From contig NZ_JAJFNK010000029.1 in assembly GCF_021739485.1 (NCBI RefSeq), positions 1 through 58,610 on the forward strand: a stretch of DNA of 58,610 nucleotides, given 5' to 3'. A model generated the notes under the pieces. The model worked only from the letters and a program-made list of their open reading frames with translations. It was not told the DNA's origin and did no database searches. This DNA comes from Alicyclobacillus tolerans. GTDB taxonomy: Bacteria; Bacillota; Bacilli; Alicyclobacillales; Alicyclobacillaceae. Positions 9,132 to 16,393 of the stretch are shown in pieces. Within the stretch, counting starts at the first letter, position 1. Each line of letters starts with the position of its first letter. Position numbers and translations under genes: made by a program.

Positions 9132-10790
9132 TCAATTGATGTCGTGCAATTTTGCGACAAACTCTTCCACTGTAAAGTGTTCTCCGTCATACCGCCTTAT
9201 CGCGTGGACATTCCGGCTGGCTAACGCCGCATTCAGCAAAGTCTCAATCTGTCCTGTGGCGTTGTATTCGCACACGACGGCCTCTTTAGAGTCTCCGAGG
9301 GCAGCTTCCAGCGCTAAGGCCGGCAGGGGAAACAATTGGCGGATGAGGATCCCCCGGAACTTCGCTGGATGCTGGTGTACCGCCGCGTAGATCAACTCCG
9401 ACATCGCTCCCGTTCCAATCAATGCGATGGGCGCCGTGCGGTCGCCAATTTCGGTCAGCGGACGCAAGTAGTCAATCTCCTTTGTTTTCCACAACCTGCG
9501 TTCGTGCAGCGTTCCCCGAACTTCCCGAAAATCCGGCTCCATCCACCCTCGCTCATCGTGTTCGTCGCCGCTGGCTACGTACGCCCCGCCCTTGACCCCG
9601 GGAATCGTGCGCCACGGCGGCTTCCCGTCCAAGCTCTCAAACCGGCGGTAATTCGACGGCCCGTCGGAGTCAAGCACTGTTCGGCCGCGATCGATGGGCA
9701 CCTCCGGCAGCTTCCGCCTCACGTCGTCCCAGCGAAGGCCGACGCGGCGCAGCGCAAGGTCCAAATCGAGGGCTAAAAATACAGGACACTGGTAGTAATC
9801 CGCAAGGTTTAACGCCTCTTGCATCGTAGTCATAGCGTCGAGAACGCTCGTGGGCGACAACACGATACGAGCAAACTCCCCGTGTCCGGAATAGCGAAGG
9901 TGCAGCAGGTCGCTCTGTTCCGTTTTCGTCGGCATGCCCGTCGACGGTCCGCCGCGCTGGTTATCGACCACGACCAGAGGGACCTCAATCGTGGCCACGT
10001 ACCCAAGGCCTTCCGTCATCAGGTCCATTCCCGGACCGCTGGTGGCGACAAACGTCCGCGTCCCGGAATAACTCGCTCCGACCGCCATGTGGACTGCCGC
10101 GATCTCGTCTTCGACCTGGTAGGCGACTCCGCCGAGGTCCGGAAGGGTGCGCGCCATGTATTCCAGAATTTCCGAAGCAGGCGTAATCGGGTAACCGCAG
10201 TAGAACCGGACACCCCCTTGGACAGCGCCCAAGCACAGTGCATCGTTGCCAGACATCGTAACAACAGGGCCGCTTTGTGAATCCGGAGCGCGCAAAACCC
10301 TCCGCAACTCGCCGTGTTCGGCGGCCTTTTCGTAACCGCGGATTAAAACAGCCGTGTCGACGGAACTCCGGAAGTAGGCGTCCACTGCGGACTGAACGTC
10401 CGGCAACGGAATCCCGATTTTCGCCGCAACAATGCCAAGGGCCCAGAGATTGAACCCCAGCTTATCGCAAGCGTCCTGATTGGCTTCAGAGATTCCCGAA
10501 ACGATCGCGCTGCCATAGACGTCCGAGATGTCGGCAACGCGATGGGCATACCTGTCAAGTGCTGCGTTGTCCCAGACCACCGCCGTGTCTACGCGACTGG
10601 ACCGTGCGGGCGCCTCACCGCTGTAATCGTCGTCCAGGTAGGCTTCAAAGCTGGTGAGTCCGCCTCGAATGATGGTGGAAAAGTCGCGCCACGTACGAAA
10701 AACCATCCCGTGAGATTCCAGCAGTTGAGACAAGATGGTTCCAGCCGTTTCAACCCCTTGCCCGGTGTATCCACAAATCGCAATAACCAA
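9132..10790 (-). CDS. korA: 2-oxoacid:ferredoxin oxidoreductase, fused gamma-alpha subunit
   Basis: A 552-residue partner of KorB. The N-terminal gamma domain (about 1-180) shows ICGYTGQGVETAG and IIRGGLTSFEAY; the alpha domain begins near GNDALCLGA with FYCGYPITPASEI, the conserved VEDEIAAVHMAVGAS, TSGPGMDLMTEG and TKTEQSDL motifs. The frame is open upstream to 11132 but that part overlaps the acyl-CoA dehydrogenase gene and has no homology. TTG 10790, six bases after AAGGGGG and beginning the VIAICGYTGQG stretch, is the credible start. Alpha and gamma being fused is the normal arrangement for two-subunit KorAB. Confidence 0.92.
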   Translation of the reverse strand: MVIAICGYTGQGVETAGTILSQLLESHGMVFRTWRDFSTIIRGGLTSFEAYLDDDYSGEAPARSSRVDTAVVWDNAALDRYAHRVADISDVYGSAIVSGISEANQDACDKLGFNLWALGIVAAKIGIPLPDVQSAVDAYFRSSVDTAVLIRGYEKAAEHGELRRVLRAPDSQSGPVVTMSGNDALCLGAVQGGVRFYCGYPITPASEILEYMARTLPDLGGVAYQVEDEIAAVHMAVGASYSGTRTFVATSGPGMDLMTEGLGYVATIEVPLVVVDNQRGGPSTGMPTKTEQSDLLHLRYSGHGEFARIVLSPTSVLDAMTTMQEALNLADYYQCPVFLALDLDLALRRVGLRWDDVRRKLPEVPIDRGRTVLDSDGPSNYRRFESLDGKPPWRTIPGVKGGAYVASGDEHDERGWMEPDFREVRGTLHERRLWKTKEIDYLRPLTEIGDRTAPIALIGTGAMSELIYAAVHQHPAKFRGILIRQLFPLPALALEAALGDSKEAVVCEYNATGQIETLLNAALASRNVHAIRRYDGEHFTVEEFVAKLHDIN

Positions 10791-10851
10791 CGTGATCCCC
10801 CTTTTTTCGCGTGCCCCGCGGCGGGCGCAGACGATGCAATCTACGAAGAAT

Positions 10852-11964
10852 TCAATAAGAGGTGAGATAATTCCATACTTCTTGGGTTTGCAGATCCGCA
10901 GCCACCGAGCCCGCCCATGTCGTCTCGTTTCCGTACTCTTGCCGCCAACTCCAGAGCCGGCGCGTGATGAAGTGGAGTGGGTACTCCATGGTGAAGCCCA
11001 TAGCGCCGTGAACCTGGTGGGCGTTTTGGCCGGCGATGTGTGCGGCCTGCGCCAGGCGCATCTTCCCCAACGCCGCAAGCTGGTTTCCCAGCTGCAGTTG
11101 GTCGCTCGTCCATGCCCCGAGGTCTGGCTCAAACCCGTCGAAAGCGCTCACGATGCCGTTCGCCGCCGCCTGCATGGCATACGCTTCTGCTGCCAATTCT
11201 GCAATCTCGTGCTGCACAGCCTGAAAGCGCGCAATGGGGCGCCCAAACTGTTTGCGCTGATTGGCGTAGGCGATGGTCATCTCCAACAGCCGTTCCAGGG
11301 CACCCGAAGCTGCCATGACTTGCATCAGAGCGGTTTGACTCAGCACGTGGCATCCAGTCCATCCCTTCGGCAGCATGGCAAAGTCTTGCAGGAAAACGTC
11401 GACGAGACGCACTTCATCCCGCGGCTCTCCGGCGAGGTTCTCCCCATGTTCCAAGTGCAGGCCTTCGCGTTGTACAACTCCCGCGGCCCATCCTCCCTGC
11501 ACGGGAAAGACCAGCACAAGGCTTTGACAGTTCCGCGCCCACGGCACACGGCTAAATACCCCGGTCACCAACACCCCCTCTGGCGTCTGCCGAATCTCGT
11601 ATTCATGGGGCTGGGAGTGTCCGGCCGACTGGGAGTGTCCGGCCGCCAGGCACTGTGCTGTCCCCAGGCCAATGGGCCCTTCTGGCAGGTTCATTTTCGC
11701 TGCAGCTAAAACTGCACTGGCGACCATGGCCTCGCCTAAAGGGACGGGCGCCGAAAAGTATCCTGCGACCCGCATGAGCGCCAGCCCATCGGCAAAGCTC
11801 AAGCCCTCTGCACTCACTTGCGTGAATCCGTTTTCTTCGAGGTGCGTCCACAGCTCCTCTGGCCAGATGGCTTGAGAAGCCCCGGCCACCACCTTGATTC
11901 CCGCGTGCCGGCGAAAAATGCGGCGGGCTGTCTCTAACAGCATGGGACGAAACGATTCGGTCAT
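10852..11964 (-). CDS. Acyl-CoA dehydrogenase family protein (second of a pair)
   Basis: A 370-residue flavoprotein-type subunit. The C-terminal helical domain is clear (ANQRKQFGRPIARFQAVQHEIAE, then HQVHGAMGFTMEYPLHFITRR), whereas the N-terminal and middle domains are divergent. This pattern is typical of partner subunits in heteromeric acyl-CoA dehydrogenases that act on bulky acyl-CoAs. Its ATG overlaps the stop of the upstream dehydrogenase by four bases (ATGA), implying translational coupling. An 18-bp perfect tandem duplication at 11611-11646 encodes the repeated AGHSQ block in a surface-like loop, so the insertion kept the frame. Confidence 0.85.
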   Translation of the reverse strand: MTESFRPMLLETARRIFRRHAGIKVVAGASQAIWPEELWTHLEENGFTQVSAEGLSFADGLALMRVAGYFSAPVPLGEAMVASAVLAAAKMNLPEGPIGLGTAQCLAAGHSQSAGHSQPHEYEIRQTPEGVLVTGVFSRVPWARNCQSLVLVFPVQGGWAAGVVQREGLHLEHGENLAGEPRDEVRLVDVFLQDFAMLPKGWTGCHVLSQTALMQVMAASGALERLLEMTIAYANQRKQFGRPIARFQAVQHEIAELAAEAYAMQAAANGIVSAFDGFEPDLGAWTSDQLQLGNQLAALGKMRLAQAAHIAGQNAHQVHGAMGFTMEYPLHFITRRLWSWRQEYGNETTWAGSVAADLQTQEVWNYLTSY

Positions 11965-13121
11965 CGAAGTCCAAGCCCCCTTGCCACAATCCCTCTCAGG
12001 ATCTCGTTGGTGCCGCCCCGGATTGTGAACCCTGGGCCGTGCAAAATGGCCTGGGCCAGCAGTGTTTGAAACGAATCGTTCCCTGGCAAGCCTTCCATAC
12101 TGCGCGCCACCCGCTCGGCGACCTCCGTCACCTTGCGCTCAAACCTCGTTCCTGCATCCTTCACAAGAGCGGCCTCCACGACTGGGTTGTCGCCTAAATT
12201 TAGAATGGCCGCCACCGACAGAGACATTTGCCGCAATGACCACAACTCGCTGACCAGCATCGCGATTTCGCGCTGAAGATACGTTTCGGCGCTGTCTTTG
12301 AGCAAGGCCGACAGAGACCTCAAAAGCGGAAATGTGCTCAAAAACCGTTCCGGCCCGCTGCGTTCATACGCGAGTTCTTCAGTGACTTGTCTCCACCCGT
12401 CCCCCAATTCGCCAATCACCATGGCAGAGGGGATGAAGACGTCGTTGAAAGTCACTTCATTAAAGTGGTGCTCTCCATTCATGAGGTAAATCGGCCGAAT
12501 CTCTACAGCGCTGTCCGACAAGTCCACGATGACGTTGGTCAAGCCCTGGTGCCTGTCGCTGCCTGGGTCTGCGCTCCGGCACAGCGCTACCATGTATTGA
12601 CAACGGTGCGCTCCGCTGCTCCAAAGCTTTTGACCGCGCAGCCGAAAACCGCCGTCAACCGGAGTCAGTCGAGCCTGTATGGCAGATAAGTCCGACCCCG
12701 CTCCCGGCTCGCTCATCCCAATGGCCCAATACGAAATGCCTTTAGCCATGTCTGGTAGAAAGCGCTGTTTCTGCTCTGTGGACCCATGGCGTAAAATCAG
12801 CGGACCCATTTGGCGGTCCGCGATCCAATGGGCAGCCACGGGAGCCCCTGCAGCCAATAGTTCTTCTATGACGACGTAACGTTCCAACCCAGACCGCTCG
12901 TGTCCGCCGTATTCTCTCGGCCACGTCATGCCGACAAACCCCATGTCCCCAAGCTTTTTGCTGAACGGCTCCGAGAAACCTCCCAGCCACGCGTCGCAGG
13001 CGGGTTGAAAACTGCCGTTGGCCAACTCTTGACGCAAAAAAGAACGAACCTGTCGGCGCAGTTCGTTCGCTTCTTTTGGCAGTCGGACGGCCTCTAAGTT
13101 GAATACGGCCACCGCGATCAC
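11961..13121 (-). CDS. Acyl-CoA dehydrogenase (first of a pair)
   Basis: FAD-dependent acyl-CoA dehydrogenase of 386 residues. The N-terminal helical domain carries MTWPREYGGHERS; the beta domain has AIGMSEPGAGSDLSAIQ with the flavin-contacting residues, then RLRGQKLWSSGA. The C-terminal domain ends with GGTNEILRGIVARGLGLR, the canonical family terminus. It begins with GTG behind GAGG. It is the first gene of the 13121-5477 operon, about 185 bases downstream of a strong promoter. With its four-base-overlapping partner it likely forms a heteromer. Substrate is unknown; the KorAB pair downstream suggests degradation of a branched or ring-containing acid (inference). Confidence 0.9.
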   Translation of the reverse strand: MIAVAVFNLEAVRLPKEANELRRQVRSFLRQELANGSFQPACDAWLGGFSEPFSKKLGDMGFVGMTWPREYGGHERSGLERYVVIEELLAAGAPVAAHWIADRQMGPLILRHGSTEQKQRFLPDMAKGISYWAIGMSEPGAGSDLSAIQARLTPVDGGFRLRGQKLWSSGAHRCQYMVALCRSADPGSDRHQGLTNVIVDLSDSAVEIRPIYLMNGEHHFNEVTFNDVFIPSAMVIGELGDGWRQVTEELAYERSGPERFLSTFPLLRSLSALLKDSAETYLQREIAMLVSELWSLRQMSLSVAAILNLGDNPVVEAALVKDAGTRFERKVTEVAERVARSMEGLPGNDSFQTLLAQAILHGPGFTIRGGTNEILRGIVARGLGLR

Positions 13122-13278
13122 GCCCTTTCCTCTTTCCTCTAGTAAACTCTCACGGTCAGTTCGGGTTTGGACTGAATCACACTGGCTTACAGGACGCGTT
13201 GGGGCTTGCCTTCACTGCGCAAAGATGGCTCCGTTCGCGTCGAGAACCACACAACTATGGAGCCGCTTCTAGCAAATC

Positions 13279-13295
13279 CGGAATTGCAATTTCCG
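13279..13295. promoter_or_regulatory. Operator-like palindrome just downstream of the catabolic-operon start site
   Basis: CGGAA and TTCCG frame a 7-base centre (17 bp in all, near-palindromic throughout). It falls at about +10 to +26 of the promoter at 13312-13341, a position where a TetR- or GntR-type repressor would block transcription. No regulator gene adjoins it. Confidence 0.45.
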
Positions 13296-13311
13296 AAAAT
13301 TTGATGTTTTC

Positions 13312-13341
13312 ATCATAGGATACACAAAACAGCCCTGTCAA
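13312..13341 (-). promoter_or_regulatory. Sigma-A promoter of the acyl-CoA dehydrogenase/KorAB operon
   Basis: On the minus strand a perfect -35 TTGACA (13336-13341) is followed after 18 bases by TATGAT (13312-13317). Transcription would start near 13305, leaving a leader of about 185 bases that also contains GGCTCC/GGAGCC arms able to pair. Confidence 0.75.
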
Positions 13342-13387
13342 GAATCCGACCGTTCCCGCCCCCGTCTTCGAGACCATGAGAGTCACT

Positions 13388-14428
13388 TTACTTTTGCATG
13401 AGGAACCAGGCGTATTTCATGGGATTTCTGTACACGCTTTGATGGCTTGGAAGCCCTTGATAAAGGTTCCTCTGAGGGTCGCCGTTGACCTCGACAATCC
13501 ACGGCTTTGCATTCTCATCCAGCACAAAATCCACACTCAGTTCACCGAGGTGGCAGTGTCCGAGGTTCTCTAAGTTTTGAGCTGTCTCAAGGCTGATTGT
13601 ACAAACTGAGTTCAAAACAGTTTGGGCGAGCTCCGGCTCGAGCACCTCTCTTAGGATATCCCTGCCCGGTTCCGTAGATTGGCACACGCTGGTATTGAAG
13701 TAACCGCTGTAGGCGGTTCGACTCATCACATCCGTCACATCCCAGAGTCCCGTGGCGGTTTTTTGAACCAGCACCCGGATGTCGAAGTTCTTCCCGTGCA
13801 CTTGCATCGGTGAAATTCCTTGTTGGACAAGATAGCGTTTTGAACCAATGAGACCGCGGATTTCATCTTTTAACAGTGCCCTGTCCCTGCAGATTTTCAT
13901 GGGAGCGCTATGATGCTCTGCAACATGCACCTCGTTGCCAGTTGTCAATTCCACCCGGTATACGCCTTTGCCTTTGTAACCCAAACACGGCTTTAAGTAG
14001 ACCGTGCCATAGGCCTCGAGCAAACCGAAGAACTGTCCATCGTCGTAAGGCAGGGTTTGCGGCAAGTGCTCCACGAGTGCCGTTTGGCTGAGCAGGTCAT
14101 AAACGACTTGTTTATCAAAGTGAGTCACGTGATTAAAACACTTGTTTTTCCCAATCGTCTTTTCGATCCGTTGAATGAGCGATTCCGGCGCTCCGTAATA
14201 GCGGTTATAAACGACGCTCGGAAATGGGAAGCGTCTCATCACATACCTTCGCCCGGTGTAATGTACGCCGAGCACAGTCTTGTTTGTCCAGTTGATGGAC
14301 GCTGGAAGAAAGCTAAAAACCTTTGTATTTCTAGGGATATATTTGTTGTAGTTGTGCAGAACCCACCGTCCTTGTCTGTGACTCCGAACCATAATCCCTA
14401 TGTAAGCCACTTGATTGTTCCGTTCCAT
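13388..14428 (-). CDS. YheC/YheD-family ATP-grasp protein (spore coat-associated)
   Basis: A 346-residue protein with the YheC/YheD layout: an N-terminal domain, then FPSVVYNRYYGAPE, the fold segment TVYLKPCLGYKGKGVYRV that resembles the ATP-grasp lysine-containing strand, and GELSVDFVLDENAKPWIVEVNGDPQ with the acidic metal-binding residues. Family members are associated with the endospore coat in Bacillus; the ligated substrate is not known. ATG follows GGGGGAGAC. About 40 bases upstream on the minus strand CATAGAGTA matches the sigma-K -10 pattern, consistent with late mother-cell expression, but its -35 spacing is long. Confidence 0.82.
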   Translation of the reverse strand: MERNNQVAYIGIMVRSHRQGRWVLHNYNKYIPRNTKVFSFLPASINWTNKTVLGVHYTGRRYVMRRFPFPSVVYNRYYGAPESLIQRIEKTIGKNKCFNHVTHFDKQVVYDLLSQTALVEHLPQTLPYDDGQFFGLLEAYGTVYLKPCLGYKGKGVYRVELTTGNEVHVAEHHSAPMKICRDRALLKDEIRGLIGSKRYLVQQGISPMQVHGKNFDIRVLVQKTATGLWDVTDVMSRTAYSGYFNTSVCQSTEPGRDILREVLEPELAQTVLNSVCTISLETAQNLENLGHCHLGELSVDFVLDENAKPWIVEVNGDPQRNLYQGLPSHQSVYRNPMKYAWFLMQK

Positions 14429-14465
14429 GTCTCCCCCAACTCCCCATACAAGCCATCCTGCGAAC

Positions 14466-14474
14466 TACTCTATG
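14466..14474 (-). promoter_or_regulatory. Possible sigma-K -10 element for the YheC/YheD gene
   Basis: The minus strand reads CATAGAGTA, an exact fit to CATANNNTA, about 40 bases before the start codon. The nearest AC for a -35 lies 19 bases upstream rather than 16-17, so the call is tentative. Confidence 0.3.
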
Positions 14475-14551
14475 CACTGGGATTACCTTCCGCGTGGACA
14501 GGGGTACAAATTTTTGCAGCAGGTTGACAAGGCGGCGGATGGAGCGCTTGC

Positions 14552-14600
14552 TTCACTGTTTCTTGCCTGCGCCTGGTGACGTTGATTCACTGTTTCTTGC
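14552..14600 (+). repeat. Two copies of a 15-bp direct repeat upstream of the collagen-like gene
   Basis: TTCACTGTTTCTTGC occurs at 14552-14566 and 14586-14600, period 34 bases, in the spacer before the collagen-like gene. Equal spacing of about three helix turns could suit an activator, or it may be a duplication remnant. Confidence 0.5.
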
Positions 14601-14620
14601 GTGTAAAGCCAGAGTTGTAT

Positions 14621-14643
14621 GAGACAACGCCTATTCTTGTCTC
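14621..14643. repeat. 7-bp inverted repeat before the collagen-like gene
   Basis: GAGACAA (14621-14627) and TTGTCTC (14637-14643) are exact inverted repeats around 9 bases, about 75 bases before the start codon. Either an operator or a leader hairpin. Confidence 0.45.
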
Positions 14644-14718
14644 ACCATGCGCGAAAGCCCGTTCGGCTTATCCCATGGACGAATAAGATGGGGCATGCTT
14701 CGAAGGAGGGGTTGCATC

Positions 14719-15300
14719 ATGGGGAAATGTCATTGTCCGCCGGGGCCTCCAGGACCGCAAGGACCGCAAGGACCGCAAGGGCCATCGGGTATTGTCCAGT
14801 TTGCTTGCAGTCCGATTACAACAGGTGCCATCAGTTCTACGACACCAACCCTTGATTTGGCTACGGTGACCATGAATGTCGAAAAGACCGACGTTGTTGT
14901 TTGGCTTACTGCATATGCAACTTGGATGGCACCAAACGGTCATCCTCGCTTTTTCATCCGGTTCACTCTGGTTCGCGACAAAACTACTGAGGTATGTGTC
15001 GCTGACGATGCTAAAGGAGGCGGGCCTCGGATTCCAATGACAACAGCCTTGACCTGCTGCGACGGCCCAGTGGCCAAGGGCGAGCACACCTATACTCTCA
15101 GGGCTACACTGATGTCGCTCACCGGAGAAGAAGGCGGCGAAGGCGGCGAAGGCGGTGCTGGCGGTGCTGGCGGTGCTGGTGGTGCTGGTGGTGCTGGTGG
15201 TGCCGGCGGTGCCGGCGGTGAAGAAACTACTGAAGAGGAAGTAACGTACCCATTTATCTACGGCAACTTAACCGCGATGCAAGTGAAAACATCGAAGTAG
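14719..15300 (+). CDS. Collagen-like Gly-X-Y protein, probable spore or cell surface protein
   Basis: A 193-residue low-complexity protein. After a Cys-containing start (MGKCHC) come collagen triplets PPGPPGPQGPQGPQGPSG (residues about 8-23), then a globular beta-rich domain of about 100 residues with several Cys (CSP, EVCVADD, LTCCDG) resembling exosporium filament end domains in length only, then a run of GGE and GGA triplets of about 30 residues, and a short end domain EVTYPFIYGN. No signal peptide is seen, as in exosporium collagens. Start 14719 is chosen because AGGAGGG lies 9 bases before it; the frame is open further upstream. Both repeat tracts are encoded by 9-bp DNA repeats and should vary in length. 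Confidence 0.75.
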   Translation: MGKCHCPPGPPGPQGPQGPQGPSGIVQFACSPITTGAISSTTPTLDLATVTMNVEKTDVVVWLTAYATWMAPNGHPRFFIRFTLVRDKTTEVCVADDAKGGGPRIPMTTALTCCDGPVAKGEHTYTLRATLMSLTGEEGGEGGEGGAGGAGGAGGAGGAGGAGGAGGEETTEEEVTYPFIYGNLTAMQVKTSK

Positions 15301-15360
15301 GCGTGGCTTTGAAAACCCTTACTATGAAAATTCTGCGCTGTATCGTTGCAGACGGAACCG

Positions 15361-15403
15361 AAACAGGAGACGAGCGCTTAAACACGCACTCGCCTCCTGT
15401 TTT
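15361..15403. terminator. Bidirectional terminator after the collagen-like gene
   Basis: AAACAGGAG-A-CGAG pairs with CTCG-C-CTCCTGTTT, giving a 13-bp stem that ends in TTTT on the plus strand and is flanked by A-rich sequence on the other side. It separates the convergent collagen-like and SDR genes. Confidence 0.85.
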
Positions 15404-15438
15404 CCGACCGTGAATCCCGTTGTCAAATGGGGCAGAGG

Positions 15439-16173
15439 TTAAATGAACTGACCCCCGTCGACGCGCAAAACCTCGCCGGTCACAAACTTCGTTTCGATCA
15501 ATGCGTAAACGGCCTCAGCGACGTCTTCGGGTAAAGCCACACGCTGCAGCGGTGTCCCGGCGGCGAGCCGCTCCACGTGGTCTTTTTGCCCAGCCACCCA
15601 ACGCGTATCGACAATCCCTGGAGCCACGGCATTGACCCGCACTTGCGGAGCGAGAACCCGTGCCAGCGATTTTGTGACACTGATGGCTGCGGCTTTGGAA
15701 GCTGCGTAAGCAATCGAACTGCCAAGCCCCGTGATCCCGGCCACAGACGCCACGTTCACAATGCAGCCAGAGTGTTTCTTGAGTGCGCTGGCTGCCGCCC
15801 GTGAGCAGTGAAACAACCCCTTGACGTTCACGTTCATCACGCGGTCCCAGTACTCATCTGTCAATCCCTCGAGGTTGCTGTGGTCGACGAAGTCGGTCAC
15901 CCCCGCGTTGTTAATCAGTACATCGATGCGCCCGAACCGTTCGAGAGCTGCGTCGACCATCGCCAGAACTTCCCCATCGTTTTCCACTGAAGCCCGATAC
16001 ACCATCGCCAAGGCGCCGCTGTGCTCGACCTCTTGGGCTGTCTCCTCGGCTTCCTTGGCCGACCTGGAATAGTTGATGACGACATGGTACCCGTTTTTTG
16101 CAAGTTTTAAGGCACACGCCCGGCCAATCCCGGTGCCTCCACCCGTAATTAAAGCTACTTTACTGTCTGCCAA
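15439..16173 (-). CDS. Short-chain dehydrogenase/reductase (SDR)
   Basis: A classical SDR of 244 residues. The nucleotide site is TGGGTGIG (residues 10-17), followed by NNAG (88-91) and the catalytic set Ser143, Tyr156 and Lys160 (YAASK), then PG and a C-terminal GEVLRVDGGQFI typical of 3-oxoacyl-ACP reductase-like and sugar-alcohol dehydrogenases. The TTG start at 16173 sits 6 bases after AAGGAGGGG; the open frame to 16230 is not needed. It follows the sugar ABC operon on the same strand but has its own candidate promoter, with a perfect dyad in the leader. Probable role: oxidation of a sugar, polyol or hydroxy acid connected to that transporter (inference). Confidence 0.88.
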   Translation of the reverse strand: MADSKVALITGGGTGIGRACALKLAKNGYHVVINYSRSAKEAEETAQEVEHSGALAMVYRASVENDGEVLAMVDAALERFGRIDVLINNAGVTDFVDHSNLEGLTDEYWDRVMNVNVKGLFHCSRAAASALKKHSGCIVNVASVAGITGLGSSIAYAASKAAAISVTKSLARVLAPQVRVNAVAPGIVDTRWVAGQKDHVERLAAGTPLQRVALPEDVAEAVYALIETKFVTGEVLRVDGGQFI

Positions 16174-16245
16174 ACAAGTCCCCTCCTTCGTGCCTGAATC
16201 TTTTCCCTCAATGAGTCCCTGGCACCGCAATGGCTTGTCAGCGGC

Positions 16246-16264
16246 TTTGGGTCAAAGACCCAAA
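16246..16264. promoter_or_regulatory. Perfect 8-bp-arm palindrome in the SDR leader
   Basis: TTTGGGTC-AAA-GACCCAAA is a 19-base perfect inverted repeat, about 75 bases before the SDR start and just downstream of a -10-like TATAAT (minus strand, 16298-16303). It can be an operator or an RNA hairpin. Confidence 0.5.
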
Positions 16265-16297
16265 TGTCGAAGTGTTTGCTCAACTTCCCACATCGTC

Positions 16298-16303
16298 ATT
16301 ATA
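16298..16303 (-). promoter_or_regulatory. Candidate -10 box for the SDR gene
   Basis: TATAAT on the minus strand, with TTCGCT 16 bases upstream as a poor -35. It would give the SDR gene a start site near 16291, separate from the ABC transporter operon. Confidence 0.35.
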
Positions 16304-16393
16304 CACCCGGGCTCACTGGAGCGAACGCTGCACGAATCTGTGGTTACGGGACAAACGCCCACGGCACTCCGCTTGAGAAGCTGAGTTTCCCTT

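Noticed and set aside
10791..11132. N-terminal extension of KorA
   Set aside because: Overlaps the acyl-CoA dehydrogenase gene, is low-complexity and lacks homology; TTG 10790 has a proper ribosome site and starts the gamma domain.
10735..11709. 324-residue open frame on the plus strand
   Set aside because: Antisense to the acyl-CoA dehydrogenase and KorA genes, which both show clear family motifs; composition is shadow-like.
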